From Sphagnum compactum (lineage: Eukaryota > Bryophyta > Sphagnopsida > Sphagnales), in NCBI GenBank assembly GCA_965153455.1, contig OZ234502.1, positions 16,089,495 through 16,153,494 of the forward strand: DNA of 64,000 nt, written 5' to 3'. Under the pieces are notes generated by a model that was given only the letters and a program-made list of their open reading frames with translations, had not been told where the DNA came from and did not search any database. Below, piece after piece: positions 1-11,559 of the stretch (position 1 is its first letter; the number at the start of each line of letters is the position of its first letter). Both the position numbers and the translations under genes were made by a program.

Positions 1-1589
1 AGTAAAGGATTGAAAAACAATTACATTAAATTCTATAAACTAGGTATATGCATGACAATGTAAAAAGAGTTTGGATGATTCATTTCTTGTTCAAAAAGTT
101 TTTATATTTCTTCAAAATGTATATTCTAGGTGGAATGTTTTAACCAATTGATCTTATTAATTCTAAATGGACATGGTAGTCATGTAACCCTAGAGGCAAC
201 AAAGTAAGCCCAAAAGGTTGGATTAAATATGACCACTTTACCTTCACGTATATTTCATGCCTTATAACCTTTAGATGTTTCATGTTATAAACCTTTTAAA
301 ACTTTGTTTTTTAAAAGCTATCTAGATGTAACTATGGCAAGATACAATTACATGGAGCTAGACAAGATCACATTGATTGGATGGGCGGACCAAGCTTTAG
401 ACTTTTTGTTTACAAAATAAACCATCAAATTTGGGTTTAAAGCAATATGCATACGACCTTATAACCCAAAGGCAATGATTCAAGCTCCAACCATTTACAC
501 ATTAGTAGCAAACACTAAAGGAGGTGAAAAGCATCACATGTCAATTGAACAAGACCATCAAGAACAATAATGTGAAAACAATTTTGTTATTAAAAATCTC
601 TTCCATATACACATTACATCAATTTAGTAAACAACAATGGAAGATCTCTTTACCAATAGGTAAGAAATTTAACAATGCTATTATGTAGATTTGTTTCATT
701 GCCTTGAAATGACAAATGTTAGGGCAAAGGAAATGAATATAGTAAACCTAGATGACCCTAATGCTGATTAATTGCAAGAATAACAAATAGTTGGGGAGGC
801 CATTTTCAAATATTACCACATGACATGCAAAAAAATTATAAGGTGCAAATTATTGAGAAATATTAAAAATTATAGTTTTAAAAAATGTGAATAAGGTGAT
901 TATAATTCATTATATGAAAATATTATTAAACTATACCTAAAATATTTAAAAAATACTTAAAATATTATATTATTTCATAGCATGTTAGAAAATAGCCTTT
1001 TACTTCAAGTGTTACTTAAAATATATAAGGAGTTACCTCTTCAAAAATAAATAACACCAAATTTGAAATTGGAAATCGTACTTTCACAACCTTTTGTCTC
1101 TGCACCATTTGCTTACAAGACAAACCAAAGGCAAAGAATTGTTAATTGACTATTCATAGTCACAGGTCATGACCTCTACCAAATTCTTAGAGATACCAAG
1201 AAAAATAATAATAGAAAAACAATTACAAAGGAAACTAAAAAAACAAACTAGAAAGATAAGGAAGAAAAAAAGACTAGAAGAACAACATATTATTTAATTG
1301 TTAAAGAATGAATAGTAGGTCACCCAATTGAAAGATAGGTCAGAGTCAAAATTGCTACAACTTGTTCTATAACAACTATTAAGGAAGTCGATAATCGATT
1401 GCATCAAAAATTCTGCATGGGCTATAAGGCATAAAAATCAATTTACATGGGTGTTCACTTTGGGGTCATAACAACAATTCAGTAGGAAACTATGCAGCAA
1501 ATAAGGGCTAGAATGCTTACATGAGGGCACATTGCAATAAGGTTGCACCATCTTATTGAATAATCAAGACATGAGAAAAGGGGAGAGGG
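1..1589. other. AT-rich intergenic DNA, no gene seen
   Basis: All frames are densely interrupted by stops and I recognise no protein family, RNA gene or terminal repeat. Short A/T runs dominate. It is probably old, decayed repeat DNA. Confidence 0.6.
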
Positions 1590-1599
1590 AGGGTAAAGG

Positions 1600-2060
1600 G
1601 CAACAAACAAGGAGGAGGAGGTTGAACAATAGTTAAAACACCAAGAAAAGGAACAAGAATAGCGAAAAACCAAGAGTTGGAAGTTGTAACAGTTAAACAT
1701 TAAGAAGAGGAGGTTGAATAACATTTAAGAATCAAAAGGAAGAACAATAACAACTAAGCACTATGAAGAGGAGGTCAAATAACAACTAAACACCAAGAAG
1801 AGGAGTAATGATAGTTAAGCACCAAGAGAAGGAGATTGTAACAACTAACCACAAAAAAGAACAACGACAACTAAACACTAGAAAGAGGAGGTTGAATAGC
1901 AATTAAGCACCAAGAAGAACAACAACATCAGATGAGCACAAAAAGGAATAGGAATAGCAACGAAGCATTGGTTAAAAGGAGGAATTCAGAACAATTAAGC
2001 ACCAAGTGGAAGAAGAGCAACAACTAAACATGAAGAGTAGGAAAATAAGGAGGAGCTTCA
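1600..2060 (+). repeat. Degenerate purine-rich repeat, probably once coding for a Glu/Gln/Lys coiled coil
   Basis: A motif close to CTAAGCACCAAGAAGAGGAG recurs about nine times at irregular spacing (for example near 1633, 1691, 1755, 1787, 1815, 1871, 1903, 1995 and 2023). It is often preceded by GAACAACAAC. Read in one frame and allowing for mutated stops, the unit gives a pattern like E-Q-Q-Q-L-K-H-Q-E-E-E, typical of a charged coiled-coil repeat. The reading frame is now broken many times. The repetition is seen directly; the coding origin is inference. Confidence 0.45.
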
Positions 2061-3066
2061 TGAGCTTTAATGTAAGGCTAGAAGCAAGAAGAACAAAATC
2101 ATGCCCTTCTAGAAGAGAATTAATGTGAATTTTTTGATAATGTAACCTAGCACTAAGGAGAGAGGAGAAGGTTGAGTGAAATAGAATGGGGAATGTACAT
2201 TAGCCTTTGAATGTTTAGAGAACACTAGTTCTATTCACTTGGATGCAAATTAGGTCTATGGCATGTGGTAAATCTTTGATGTTGAACACAAAAGTGATTG
2301 TTGTTATAGAGGGTTTTGTTCATTTTGTAAATCATACATCCTGGTGATGGGGGTAAGTACTTTTTGTAGGTTCACACGGAACTGTTTACTCATTGGTGGG
2401 CGCAAGTACCTCCATGCATTTTCAAGTGTTGAATTTTTTTGTGTCATTTTGACCCTCCAGCTTTGAATGGCCATATCTTTCACACTTCTCAACCTTTTGT
2501 TTTGATCTAAAGGGCCATGGATTTGTTACTAGGGCTCTACAACATCTCTTCAGACTCCAAAAACAATGAGCCACTACTCCAAACACACAAGACCTCTGAC
2601 ACACAAAGTGTATGGACACCTGCCTGTCTACCCTACATAGACTGTTTGGCTCATGACTAATTACTTTTGAGCTGAAAGGCTTTATCACTTTCAATTCAGT
2701 GATATGGCATAATTTCATGGATCCTGTAAGAAGTTATAACCCCATAAGATCCAGAGTCAGCAGACAGTTTTTTCATAAGGTTGTATGAGAAGGCAAATAA
2801 AAGGTAATTTAGAAAAATGGTCAAAGATCTTCACGCATGGGGAGGCTTTTTCGCTAGAGTCATTAACTCTCTGGGGGAAAATCCCCCCCCTAAACAATGA
2901 ATGTGGGATCATTGTCAGTCAATGAAGACATGCCTCCTTTTGGTTAATTTCCATTTTTAATCTCTGGTTTTAGAACTAGTGAAATTGTAGCAAGAAGGAA
3001 AAAACTGAGATTATGGGGGACCAAACCGAATATTGGCAGCCATTTTAAACTATGTGGCAACTAGCT
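2061..3066. other. Unassigned intergenic DNA
   Basis: No supported gene. A minus-strand open stretch at 2304-2718 has no recognisable domain and its composition resembles transposon flank rather than a gene. A C-run lies near 2884-2892. Confidence 0.5.
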
Positions 3067-3811
3067 GGTCCCTTTTGGGACCTGGAGTGGAGGTAGGCCT
3101 GGCGCCTAATACCCACCCTTCTATAAAGAGGTATTTGGCTACGAAAAAAAAACCTGGACTTCTTGGGTGCCTGCTGCATCACCTAATTTGCATAGCATCT
3201 TTTTTTTTTTTCCTAACAATATTTGTCACCCATTTTTGTCTAGACGTAATGGCCCCATCTTTTATTGGCCTTGGGTGAATCAGCTCCTTTTGCAACTGTA
3301 AACCTTGAGTTGATCATTTGTTTGGTGAGCAATCAGTCTGTGGAAAACCAGAAAGTATCCAATGATGTCTTGTACAACCAAAATGTATGCCATTTGTCGT
3401 TCCCTCTAGGCCACAGTGAATTAGCAACCACCACTGCACTGTGAAGGATGGATGGTAAGTGGTCAGGAAACAGTTTTCCCTGGGGTCCCACTTACCTAGT
3501 TAACCATGGTATCTATCTCAGATGCTTTTTTCAACTACCTATTTACTAACAACCTACAAGCAGGCAGGTTGTTAGTAAGTAGGTAATAAAAACAGCCCTT
3601 ACCTATGTGTAAATCATCTACTTACCTAGTAGTCACCTATTGACCTATATATGAGACCTATTTCTTACAAAATTGGTTACCAAGGTGAAACCAAATATTA
3701 ACTCAGTTGAGGTTCATGTAATAAAGGGCATCCAGTGGATGGTGCACTGGTGGGTGCTAGTTCATTGTGGCCCTCTAGTCAATAACTTGACCTTTGAGGC
3801 CTACCTCCACT
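3067..3811. mobile_element. Short element bounded by AGTGGAGGTAGGCCT inverted repeats (element A)
   Basis: The left end has the palindrome GGTCCCTTTTGGGACC at 3067-3082 followed by AGTGGAGGTAGGCCT at 3086-3100. The exact reverse complement AGGCCTACCTCCACT lies at 3797-3811. The same arrangement, with the same palindrome next to the left repeat, recurs at 41444-43198, and a related end is found near 37676-37730. There is no coding capacity. The shared structured ends in different sequence contexts suggest a non-autonomous DNA transposon or another dispersed repeat family. I could not define a target-site duplication, so the family is unknown. Confidence 0.5.
3537..3584. repeat. Long hairpin inside element A
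   Basis: A 19-base arm at 3537-3555 is followed by a 10-base loop and a matching arm at 3566-3584, with about 18 of 19 positions pairing. The arms carry the ACCTA/TAGGT motif that is repeated over the next 100 bases. Confidence 0.6.
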
Positions 3812-5150
3812 AAATTGTCGTTGGCATTTTGCTTCACGGTTGGCCTTTCATTTGAAATGAATTTTCTTAAGATGCTTATTTTTAAATAACAGTCTCAAGA
3901 CTCAAAATTGAATAAACATGCATTCAATTGTATAGAAATGATTGAAAGCTACTTTGGTCTTTACTGGTATTAGATTTTAAGAAACTTTTCTCCATGACCA
4001 ACATCCGGCATTGATCCATTGTAGGAATGCCAATTTTCTTGACAAAGTCTACAAATGCATCCATCAATTTTTTTCTTTTCTTTCTAATTTTCTCTTCCAG
4101 TTTTTGGTGTAGTTTGTAAAAGATTATGGAAACTTTAGAAAACTAGTGAAAACTGCCCCAAAAGTTTTTAATGTGTGGGAAGGTAGCAAACATTTCTCCA
4201 AATTTTTGTCTTTCTCAAAATTTTGAGATTTGTTTGGTCAAATGACAGGGAAGTTGTTATAGAGTTTTCCTTTTTAATTTTTAGGGTGGAAATTTTGCAA
4301 AAATTCGCCACAAAAAACCAAAAAGCCACTAACGTGATTCTATGGCAGACCTTCAGATTCTGCTCATTTGACAATCAAATTTTCAATGATGTTGTGTTAA
4401 TCTGATTGATGATCAAACACATTGGTTTGAGCATTAAAAGGAATGCTCCACAATACAGAGTAAAAAGGAATTGAAAATCCAGGCCAGCATGCAAGATTAT
4501 GGGTAAGAAAATAATCATACTACCTGCATTAGCCATCTTCCTGAGAATTTGACATATACTCTAGTACATGTCCACATACTGTGATACCTTGGCAGTTGGG
4601 ACACAAATTATATTATATTAGTAAAAAAACTGTAGAAAATTTGAAATTTTCATATAGAACATGACACATATGTTGCATGCACTGTCAATTGAGAGATTAC
4701 CATAGTTCAATGGATAGGACCATTAACGACATAAGACCTCATGAATGCATTATATTTGCCTCCTAATATTTGCATCAACACAAAGCTTCATAGTACATAA
4801 ACAAAAAGAAGATCCCCTGGAGTCTACTGGATTAACAACCAATGAAAAACAGAGAAGCATTGACTCCTAGTAGAAAAATCCACTTCCTAGTAGACAGAGA
4901 AATTAGAGATGTATCAGATCGCAAAGGGATCATGATAGAATACATGTTGGGATATAAAGCCTGTCACAACTCACTCAGTTGCTTTCAAGCTTCTCAACAA
5001 CATGTACTGCTGGTTCATGCATAGAGCATCCTTGGATATTGGCTTAATTACTCAAAAATTAATTAGTTAGTACTTGGTTGTTTAAATGTTAAGATTTATC
5101 AACTTTGAATAAGTTTGTTTTTAGTGTTATGCCGTCCTTTGGTTTTTTAA
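3812..5150. other. Unassigned intergenic DNA
   Basis: No supported gene or element ends. Open reading frames are short, and two of them at about 4168-4405 overlap on opposite strands, as expected by chance in AT-rich DNA. Confidence 0.5.
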
Positions 5151-5340
5151 AGAACCGTCAATTCCAAGTATTTGAAAAAAATTTGGAATGAAAGAACTGG
5201 CCAGTTCCGGGTGTTTGAAAAAGCAGAATCAAAGAACTGGCTGATTCTGGATGTTATGAACCCTCAAAGAACTGCTGGTTTTCATGAAAGAACCGCTGGT
5301 TCCTTCCAGGTTCTTTGCTGGTTCTTTCACTTTTTATTTT
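5151..5340 (+). repeat. Cluster of short direct repeats around AAAGAACTGG
   Basis: The motif AAAGAAC(C/T)G(C/G) with a following GGTTC or GATTC recurs about six times in 190 bases (for example near 5149, 5188, 5233, 5265 and 5287). It is an irregular short tandem repeat, with no clear function. Confidence 0.45.
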
Positions 5341-6422
5341 TTGCCGGGTAGGAGCTGGGGCCAGATACCACAAAATGTTTCAGACAGAAGGGAGGATATT
5401 TCAAATTTTGGCCTCAGCCAGATATATACCTATCTATCCTGTCAAAGAAGCCCTAGGGATTTGGCAGTGAATAAATGATCCACCACAGGTTGTTTTGCAA
5501 ACTTAAGTGTATATTAAATCATCTATGAACCGTATATACTATATTGTGCTGATATTACATTCTTACCTTAATCGATAAGTACGTCAACTGAAGCTCCTCC
5601 CTGGCACCTCCTAGCACAGTTTACTTCGTAACGTCAAATGCAAAAAGCACACAAAGAAGCGGGGTCTCTTCACCGGCCTTTTTATTTTTTCAAAAAGTCG
5701 CCAACAATTGTCTGAAAAAGGAATACGGTATCCTGTGCGAAACTCCCGTTTTTTTTGGTTAAAAAGGCCTAGAAGCGATAGAAAACTGTTTTTTTTGGAA
5801 AGGCAGTCGCCAAATATGTGTACTGGCTACAGTTTTCAGAGTTCGTTGAACTAATGTCGTCAATTAAGTCAAAGTCTGCCCGGAGATGCTCGCCACCTCG
5901 GCTCCATTAGAAAATTAAAAAAAGAAACACTGCCCTTGCGGCCCTTCAAGGTTCAGGGCTTCCTTCGCGGCACCTCCACTAGGATCCGTACGATAGGGTA
6001 GAGGACTACAGGCGAACATGACCAACGTCGCCTCAACTCCACGAAACCCTGTACGGAAAAAGTGAGATAATTACGAACGATCACAATATTCTACCAAGCA
6101 AATCAACGGTACAAAGCTGCAGTCCTCGTATCTGCACGGAGTTGAAAGGAACTCAAATCATTTATGGCAATCCAGGAGGAAGTCCAATTTGCACTCAGTT
6201 GAAAAGAAAGGCGATGTCAATAAAAAGTGAAACCATACAACAATTGTCAAGACAATGTCAGACAGTTGGACTCCACCAATTTCAACGAACCCATCAAAAC
6301 CAATTTCCATCCATTTCAAAGAAGCCAATCTGCCCGTGGTCAAATAAACGATCACGACTATTAGGTCACTGAAGTCTAACTCAGACACTGCTACGACGCT
6401 CAAATCACGGATCCCACAGTCC

Positions 6423-6430
6423 TATATAAA
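6423..6430 (+). promoter_or_regulatory. TATA box of secreted-protein gene copy 1
   Basis: TATATAAA lies 218 bases before the start codon and is exactly preserved at the same place in all four copies, unlike much of the surrounding sequence. A GGTCAA (W-box core in reverse) lies about 85 bases upstream in the conserved block at about 6335-6342. Confidence 0.7.
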
Positions 6431-6640
6431 CCATGGCCATGCCATCACAGTTTCATCTCAATCCCTCACCTTCGTATGCACCCAAGAACTAGTATTTCTC
6501 ATATTTATCGGTTCAAAACAGTCGTCAATTGTCCCCAAGTTGTGAGTTCTGATCTGCTCTCTTCATTGCAGCGTCGGACAATTGAGATTGGGATATAACT
6601 GATTGTTGCCGGGGTGAAGTAGTAGCCATATTCTATCACG

Positions 6641-7045
6641 ATGAAGATGGGCAGAGTGGCCGTGGCAATGGCGACGACGCTGATGGTGATGACTGTCAGC
6701 ATGATGCAGGGGGCGGAGGCGCAGGGGCCGAGCTGCCTGACGGTGTCGGGGGCTGGGGCCCCCTTCAGCGACGCGACGGCGGTGGTGCAGCAACTGCGGG
6801 TGACGCCGGGCCAGTGCTGCCACAGCGGCGGGGGCTTCTGCACCGTGGTGCTCACTTCTGGGAACGCGGCGGCCAGCGTCTGCGGGATCAACAGCGTCTG
6901 CCCGAACTGCGCCGACGTGGGGAACGACCTCAACCAGGTGCTGGCGCAGTGCAACGTGCTGAACGAGGTGCAGGGCGTCTACAGTCCCGACGGCACCTCC
7001 GACGAGCTCTTCTACCTCACCTCCGCCTCCCAAGTCCCTAGTTAG
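6641..7045 (+). CDS. Small secreted eight-cysteine protein, copy 1
   Basis: The product is 134 residues. Residues 1-27 look like a signal peptide: a Lys/Arg start, an Ala/Val/Met/Thr-rich core, and cleavage after an A-E-A motif. The mature part of about 107 residues has eight cysteines at 32, 59, 60, 67, 81, 87, 90 and 104, with a Cys-Cys pair, a C-H-S-G-G-G-F-C block and C-P-N-C. It is probably exported and disulfide-linked. I do not recognise the family. The gene is a single exon of very high GC with mostly G/C third positions, set in AT-rich DNA. The start chosen is the first ATG, where copies 3 and 4 have an extra ATG one codon earlier. The protein is identical to copy 4 (from this Met), with all six DNA differences synonymous, which argues for selection. 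A TATA box lies upstream and an AATAAA follows at 7312. Confidence 0.8.
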   Translation: MKMGRVAVAMATTLMVMTVSMMQGAEAQGPSCLTVSGAGAPFSDATAVVQQLRVTPGQCCHSGGGFCTVVLTSGNAAASVCGINSVCPNCADVGNDLNQVLAQCNVLNEVQGVYSPDGTSDELFYLTSASQVPS

Positions 7046-7311
7046 ATCAAGCAGCGTCAATATCCGGGCAGATGATGGCACTAATTGATGAGTAGGGATG
7101 TTAGTTTTGTGTGATCCCAGCTGGTCGCCACTGCAGTTGACTTAGTACATTGAGATTGGGGAGTATGAGCAATTGTCTGTAAATGCTCGACTTCTATACT
7201 ACATGTAGAGGCATCGATATCCTGATTATAATTTAAGGACTGTGCAAGTAATCTGTTCATGTATTGCAAGGGTACAAATGGAACTGTGTTGTGGATGAAC
7301 TTTTGGTGGTG

Positions 7312-7317
7312 AATAAA
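7312..7317 (+). promoter_or_regulatory. Possible polyadenylation signal of copy 1
   Basis: AATAAA lies 267 bases after the stop codon. The same position reads AATGAA in copy 2, so it is not conserved. The true 3' end is not known from sequence alone. Confidence 0.35.
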
Positions 7318-7980
7318 TTACCTCTTGATGATGTGATCGATTTTGTGACAGGCTCCTACCAGTCATAACACGCTGTGTTCGATAATATAGATTTTATTGA
7401 AGAAGCAGATTTCTTTGTTGGGACTCGTGAATACAATCGTTTTCTCGTCAGTGGTACATAGTTTTTGAAGACTTGGAGACTGCACTGGGCTAAGCCTGTT
7501 TGTGTGAAAGTGAATGAATTCGAAATAGGAGGGCTGTCTAATAAGTGTAAACATTTTTGTAACTTTAGAAAGATATTGAGAACCATCATAACGTTTGGGG
7601 AACTCGGGAACATACTTGTTGGTTTGAAGATCATGGAAGGATATCTCTTCTAGAAGAACGCATAAGGGGTTGTAGTTAGCATCCACAATTCAGAAATATA
7701 TTGGATTTGTGAATGTCTAACTCACTAATGCATCATCCACACGAGCCCTCACCATGATGGGTGGAATGTCCATTAACTTAATTTGAATGGGTGGCCTAAG
7801 GCCCCAAATTCAAATCTTGGTGGTCAAAACAGAATTCAAATGAGTTGTTCAAGGGAAAAGGACCATATTAGAGTACGCTCGTAAGGAAGTCTAGAAGGCT
7901 TCAGGGATGTTCGCTCAGAAACTTAAATTAGACACATTGATGAAGGTTGAGAAGGGTCAGAGAAGTATTACATTACCTTA

Positions 7981-9147
7981 TTAGACCGTTTGGTTGGTAG
8001 TCATGAGTTTAGAGCAATAGCATTTGCCAGAACGGCTCCAAATGGCAGAAGAATTACATGTGTTTTAACTACCACAAAAGCAAGTATTTGTTTGTTAATT
8101 AATGTTTTGATGAGATTGTTTATTTCAACAGTCACTATGGATTTGTTTGATGTTCAATGTCAACTTTCATTTTTTTTCTTTTTCGAAGTTAATATTTTTT
8201 TTGACATCACATAATTTGAATAAATTTTTATTATCACATCTATTAAACCATAATGTAATGGGAACAATTGAATTCGAGTTCCTCAATCATTTGTCCACAC
8301 ATCTTTTTTTCGATTGTCATACAAGTCTTATGGTTTTAGGGCCGCTCCTATCATCCAATGATTCACCAATTGTTTTAACACTTTGTTCCTAAATTCAAGT
8401 GGCAACCAAGCTCTCGTCTTGGTGTTACATACAATCTTTTTTGGGGATTCATGAACTTTGTTGAGAGCAAGTCGTCAAGCATTACCAAATCCTCTATCAA
8501 CAAATTGCTTAGGAGGTTTGTAAAAAAATGTTCTAGAACTGGCTTTTTCAAACTTGTGCATTTTTTTGAAGAAATTCGTGGCATGTGTAAACATTGCCAA
8601 ATTGTAATCTTCCTTAGAAATGTGTACAATCTATTTCAACAATACAATTCAACAATGTGTGTATATTCGCATTAGCCCATCACCATGCCGCCCATTCATA
8701 TGTTTTATGAATTACCCTTTTCCATTATGTTCCCTATGTTTTGATTTTGAGCAAATACTGAAGGGGGGCTAGTCTAGTATCATCTTTGGATATTCCAATG
8801 GTTTTTTATCATTTCACAAATTCTATCTAGTATGCTTGAAATTAATGTGTATTCAATCATTGATTCCAAAATGTTTGCTATGACATTTGGTGTCGATTTT
8901 CTTTTTCCCATTGTAGAATAAAGGTTTCATGTTTGCAAACACGTTTTAGAAGTAGAAAAGATGTAGCTAAGCAATAAGGGTGGGTGGAGTAAATGCAAAT
9001 TAAGGTATAGATTGGTGAAATTAGTAGTAGAAGGGGGAAATACAATTTGATTGTACAAGTAATAAGAATGGTGCTAGATGCAAAAGGTTGAGATTGTGAA
9101 TGAAAATAACTTGAGATGTTATAAACAATGTAAAGTGTTAGTGGCTA
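7981..9147. other. Unassigned AT-rich DNA
   Basis: No supported gene. Overlapping open frames on both strands at 8375-8675 have no recognisable domain and no paralogue in the window. Confidence 0.5.
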
Positions 9148-9350
9148 CCTGGTATTATTTCAATTCCTAGTGGGCACATGACTCTTCGTGGTGAATGGGT
9201 AATGTATGGATTGGCACATACCTCCTAGTGGGTCAATAGGCTTGTAATCAGGTATTGTTTCAATGTCTAATGGCACATGCCTCTTGGTGATGAATGGGGA
9301 CTATATGGATTGGCAAATACCTATTGGTGGGTCAACAAGTTATTATGCCA
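9148..9350 (+). repeat. Tandem duplication of a ~100-bp unit
   Basis: A unit of about 105 bases starting at the GGTATTATTTCAAT motif is followed immediately by a second diverged copy starting GGTATTGTTTCAAT at about 9252. Both contain matching ATGGATTGGCA and GTGGGTCAA blocks. Confidence 0.65.
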
Positions 9351-11559
9351 CTAAATTGGATTTAATTTAAAATTCTAAATGGTTTAGATGTTGTAGAAAT
9401 TCATATTAAGAAAATATGTAGTATAACTTGAAGTATTACCCAACATTTCATGTGTTGTATTTTTCAAAATAAAACCAACATGAAATTTTTCCACCTTTTA
9501 TGAATGAGATAATGGGTCATCCATGATTTTTCATAGGTTTGGCATCCATCCTTTATAAAGTTCCTCCATTTTTCTCATCTAAGAATATCATTCATCCATG
9601 GCCATGTTACAAAATATTTTGCCATGTCATCGAATATTCCATCCCATGTGTCAAATAATATTCCATCAACATCATCAAGATGTTCTTCAAAAAGTTCACT
9701 TGGGTTCAATTGTTCATGCTCACGTGCTCACCACTCACATTCACACCTTCACAAGATAGCACCCTCCTCAAACATGCAACTACATCCTTTACCTCTCTAA
9801 ATAGAGAACCTAGTCGATAACATGATTTTTTACTAATTTGAACTGCAAATGCCTTCACATGGTCTACAAACAAAGACCAAAATCCATTACAAACAAAAAT
9901 GAATAATTGAAATTTCCCCAAATTACAAACCTTAAACTAACAAAATATAAAATAAAAATAAATAATTAAACCAACATGAAATGAAAGACATGGAAAACAT
10001 AACTGAAATAAGGAAGGGAAATGTTTACTTAGGACATCACCTAAAGTTACACTATTGTTGGATCCCCGTTCGAACTTCCCTCAAACTGCTTGAACCAAAA
10101 ATAAAACATATATATCAAAAACTAAACAAGAGTCTCAAAAACTTCATGATAATTGCGAAATGGGCATAAACTATATTTGCAAAAGGTAAACCCTTCAAGG
10201 TCGACAACAACCAAGATGCAAGGTCTAACCATTGCACCTTGTTTTTAAATAACTCATGTTTTCTTAATGGCTCAAGGAAAGTCTGCTCCATTTTGGATTT
10301 CGAAAGGCCTTGCTAGGCTCATCATTAATGAGTAATGTTTGATCCATGTCCCCATAAGGCAGACCTCTGCACGCAAAGTGAACCTCATCCAAATCCTTCA
10401 AATAGTAATAAATTAAACGTGTGAATTGATTCGTTATTGCAATGCATTGCTCACATCCCCAAACAAACACAAATTGATCAATGAGAGTTTTGGGCATTAA
10501 CAAGGTAGAATTTCAAGGACATCTTGTAACAACATACACAACCAAGTGTTCAAATGCTTGAAAAAAGAAATTTTGTACTCCAACACGAACTTTGAACTTG
10601 GTTACATCTAAATTTTTATTAGTCTTTCATTGATTCCCTTAAAGAAGGGCACACTTTGGAAAATAACAAAGGACACCATTGACACTGAGAATTGAAAATT
10701 TTTTAGTATTGCCAAATCAAGGTCAAAAAGTCTGAATCCACCTTTTTGGATTAGAAAGAGAAACATCATGCACCTACCAAAAAGAAGAAAGGCTAGAACA
10801 AATAGAAATTCAAGAATGAGTAGAAGCCCCCATCCTTGTCATAAAGGATGTTAGTCCAACATAGAACTTATAAAAATTAAGTTGATATCCAAAATATGGA
10901 AGGATAATTTTGATTAGAAATTCACTAATAACCTGGACTGAAAACACACATATCAAGACCTAGTGGCCACCACATAAATGAAAGAAAACACCAAGCGGCC
11001 ACCAGATGGTCGCAAGAGTGCAAAATGCAACCCAAGGACCACCAAGCCAAAACCAAATGATATAAACATGAAAAGTATAAACAACATTCAACCAATAAAA
11101 TCAAAATTTTTTAATAATTTTTCTCAAAAGGAAATGTTTGAGACATTTAAACAAGCAAAATTTGAGGTGAGCAATTAATAAGGTACTTTTTGTTTCAATT
11201 TCAATTTCAATTTCACATTGTTACAAAATGTGGGTTGGCAGGTACGACTACATTTCACAAATAACATTTAAAAAAGTCTTGGATTATCTAGATTAATACA
11301 TATAATCCTACCAAAGGAATTGTGTTCCAACAAAGGTGGGAACACTGTATCGAGACGAATGAAGATTTTCCAAGTAAGGGATAGTAGACTCCAACAAATA
11401 TGGATCATCCCCATGAACGCCATTAAATGATTTTGGGCAAACCGCTTTATAAAATTTGCATCCATAGCTTTTGTCACATTAGCAGAAACAATGGGAAGAG
11501 TCAATGATGATGTTAGCAAGCAATGAAAAGATAGATCAATGCTAGAACAAAGTACCTAA
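9351..11559. other. Unassigned AT-rich DNA
   Basis: No gene can be supported. Bases 9422-9489 have an inverted near-copy at 23361-23427. A minus-strand open stretch at 11268-11519 lies just before the Helitron relic. It may belong to a decayed element, but I do not recognise it. Confidence 0.45.

Larger units (their letters stand above)
5540..7980 (+). repeat. Segmental duplication unit, copy 1
   Basis: This stretch is co-linear with parts of 17447-20790, 26540-28310 (inverted) and 30036-32115. The shared part includes promoter, the 5' leader, the whole GC-rich gene and 3' flank. The left end (near 5540) matches the inverted copy 3. The right end continues into a module also found at 21552-22830 and stops matching at about 7980. 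Copy number, orientation and unequal ends show repeated duplication followed by separate loss. Confidence 0.85.

Noticed and set aside
4690-4760. tRNA-like sequence around ATAGTTCAATGGATAGGAC
   Set aside because: Only a box-A-like stretch is present; no box B or cloverleaf could be formed.
5151-5340. CRISPR-like spacing of AAAGAACTGG repeats
   Set aside because: Repeats are short and irregularly spaced, in a plant nuclear context; there are no constant-length spacers.
6641-7045. Hydrophobin or lipid-transfer protein identity for the eight-cysteine protein
   Set aside because: Hydrophobins have two Cys-Cys pairs and transfer proteins have a C-x-C after the pair. Here there is one pair followed by five single cysteines.
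6563-7081. 172-codon antisense open frame over the secreted-protein gene, repeated in copies 2, 3 and 4 (18792-19310, 26743-27261, 31345-31863)
   Set aside because: It is the shadow of a GC-rich, G/C-third-position sense gene. Differences between copies are synonymous in the sense frame but not in the antisense one.
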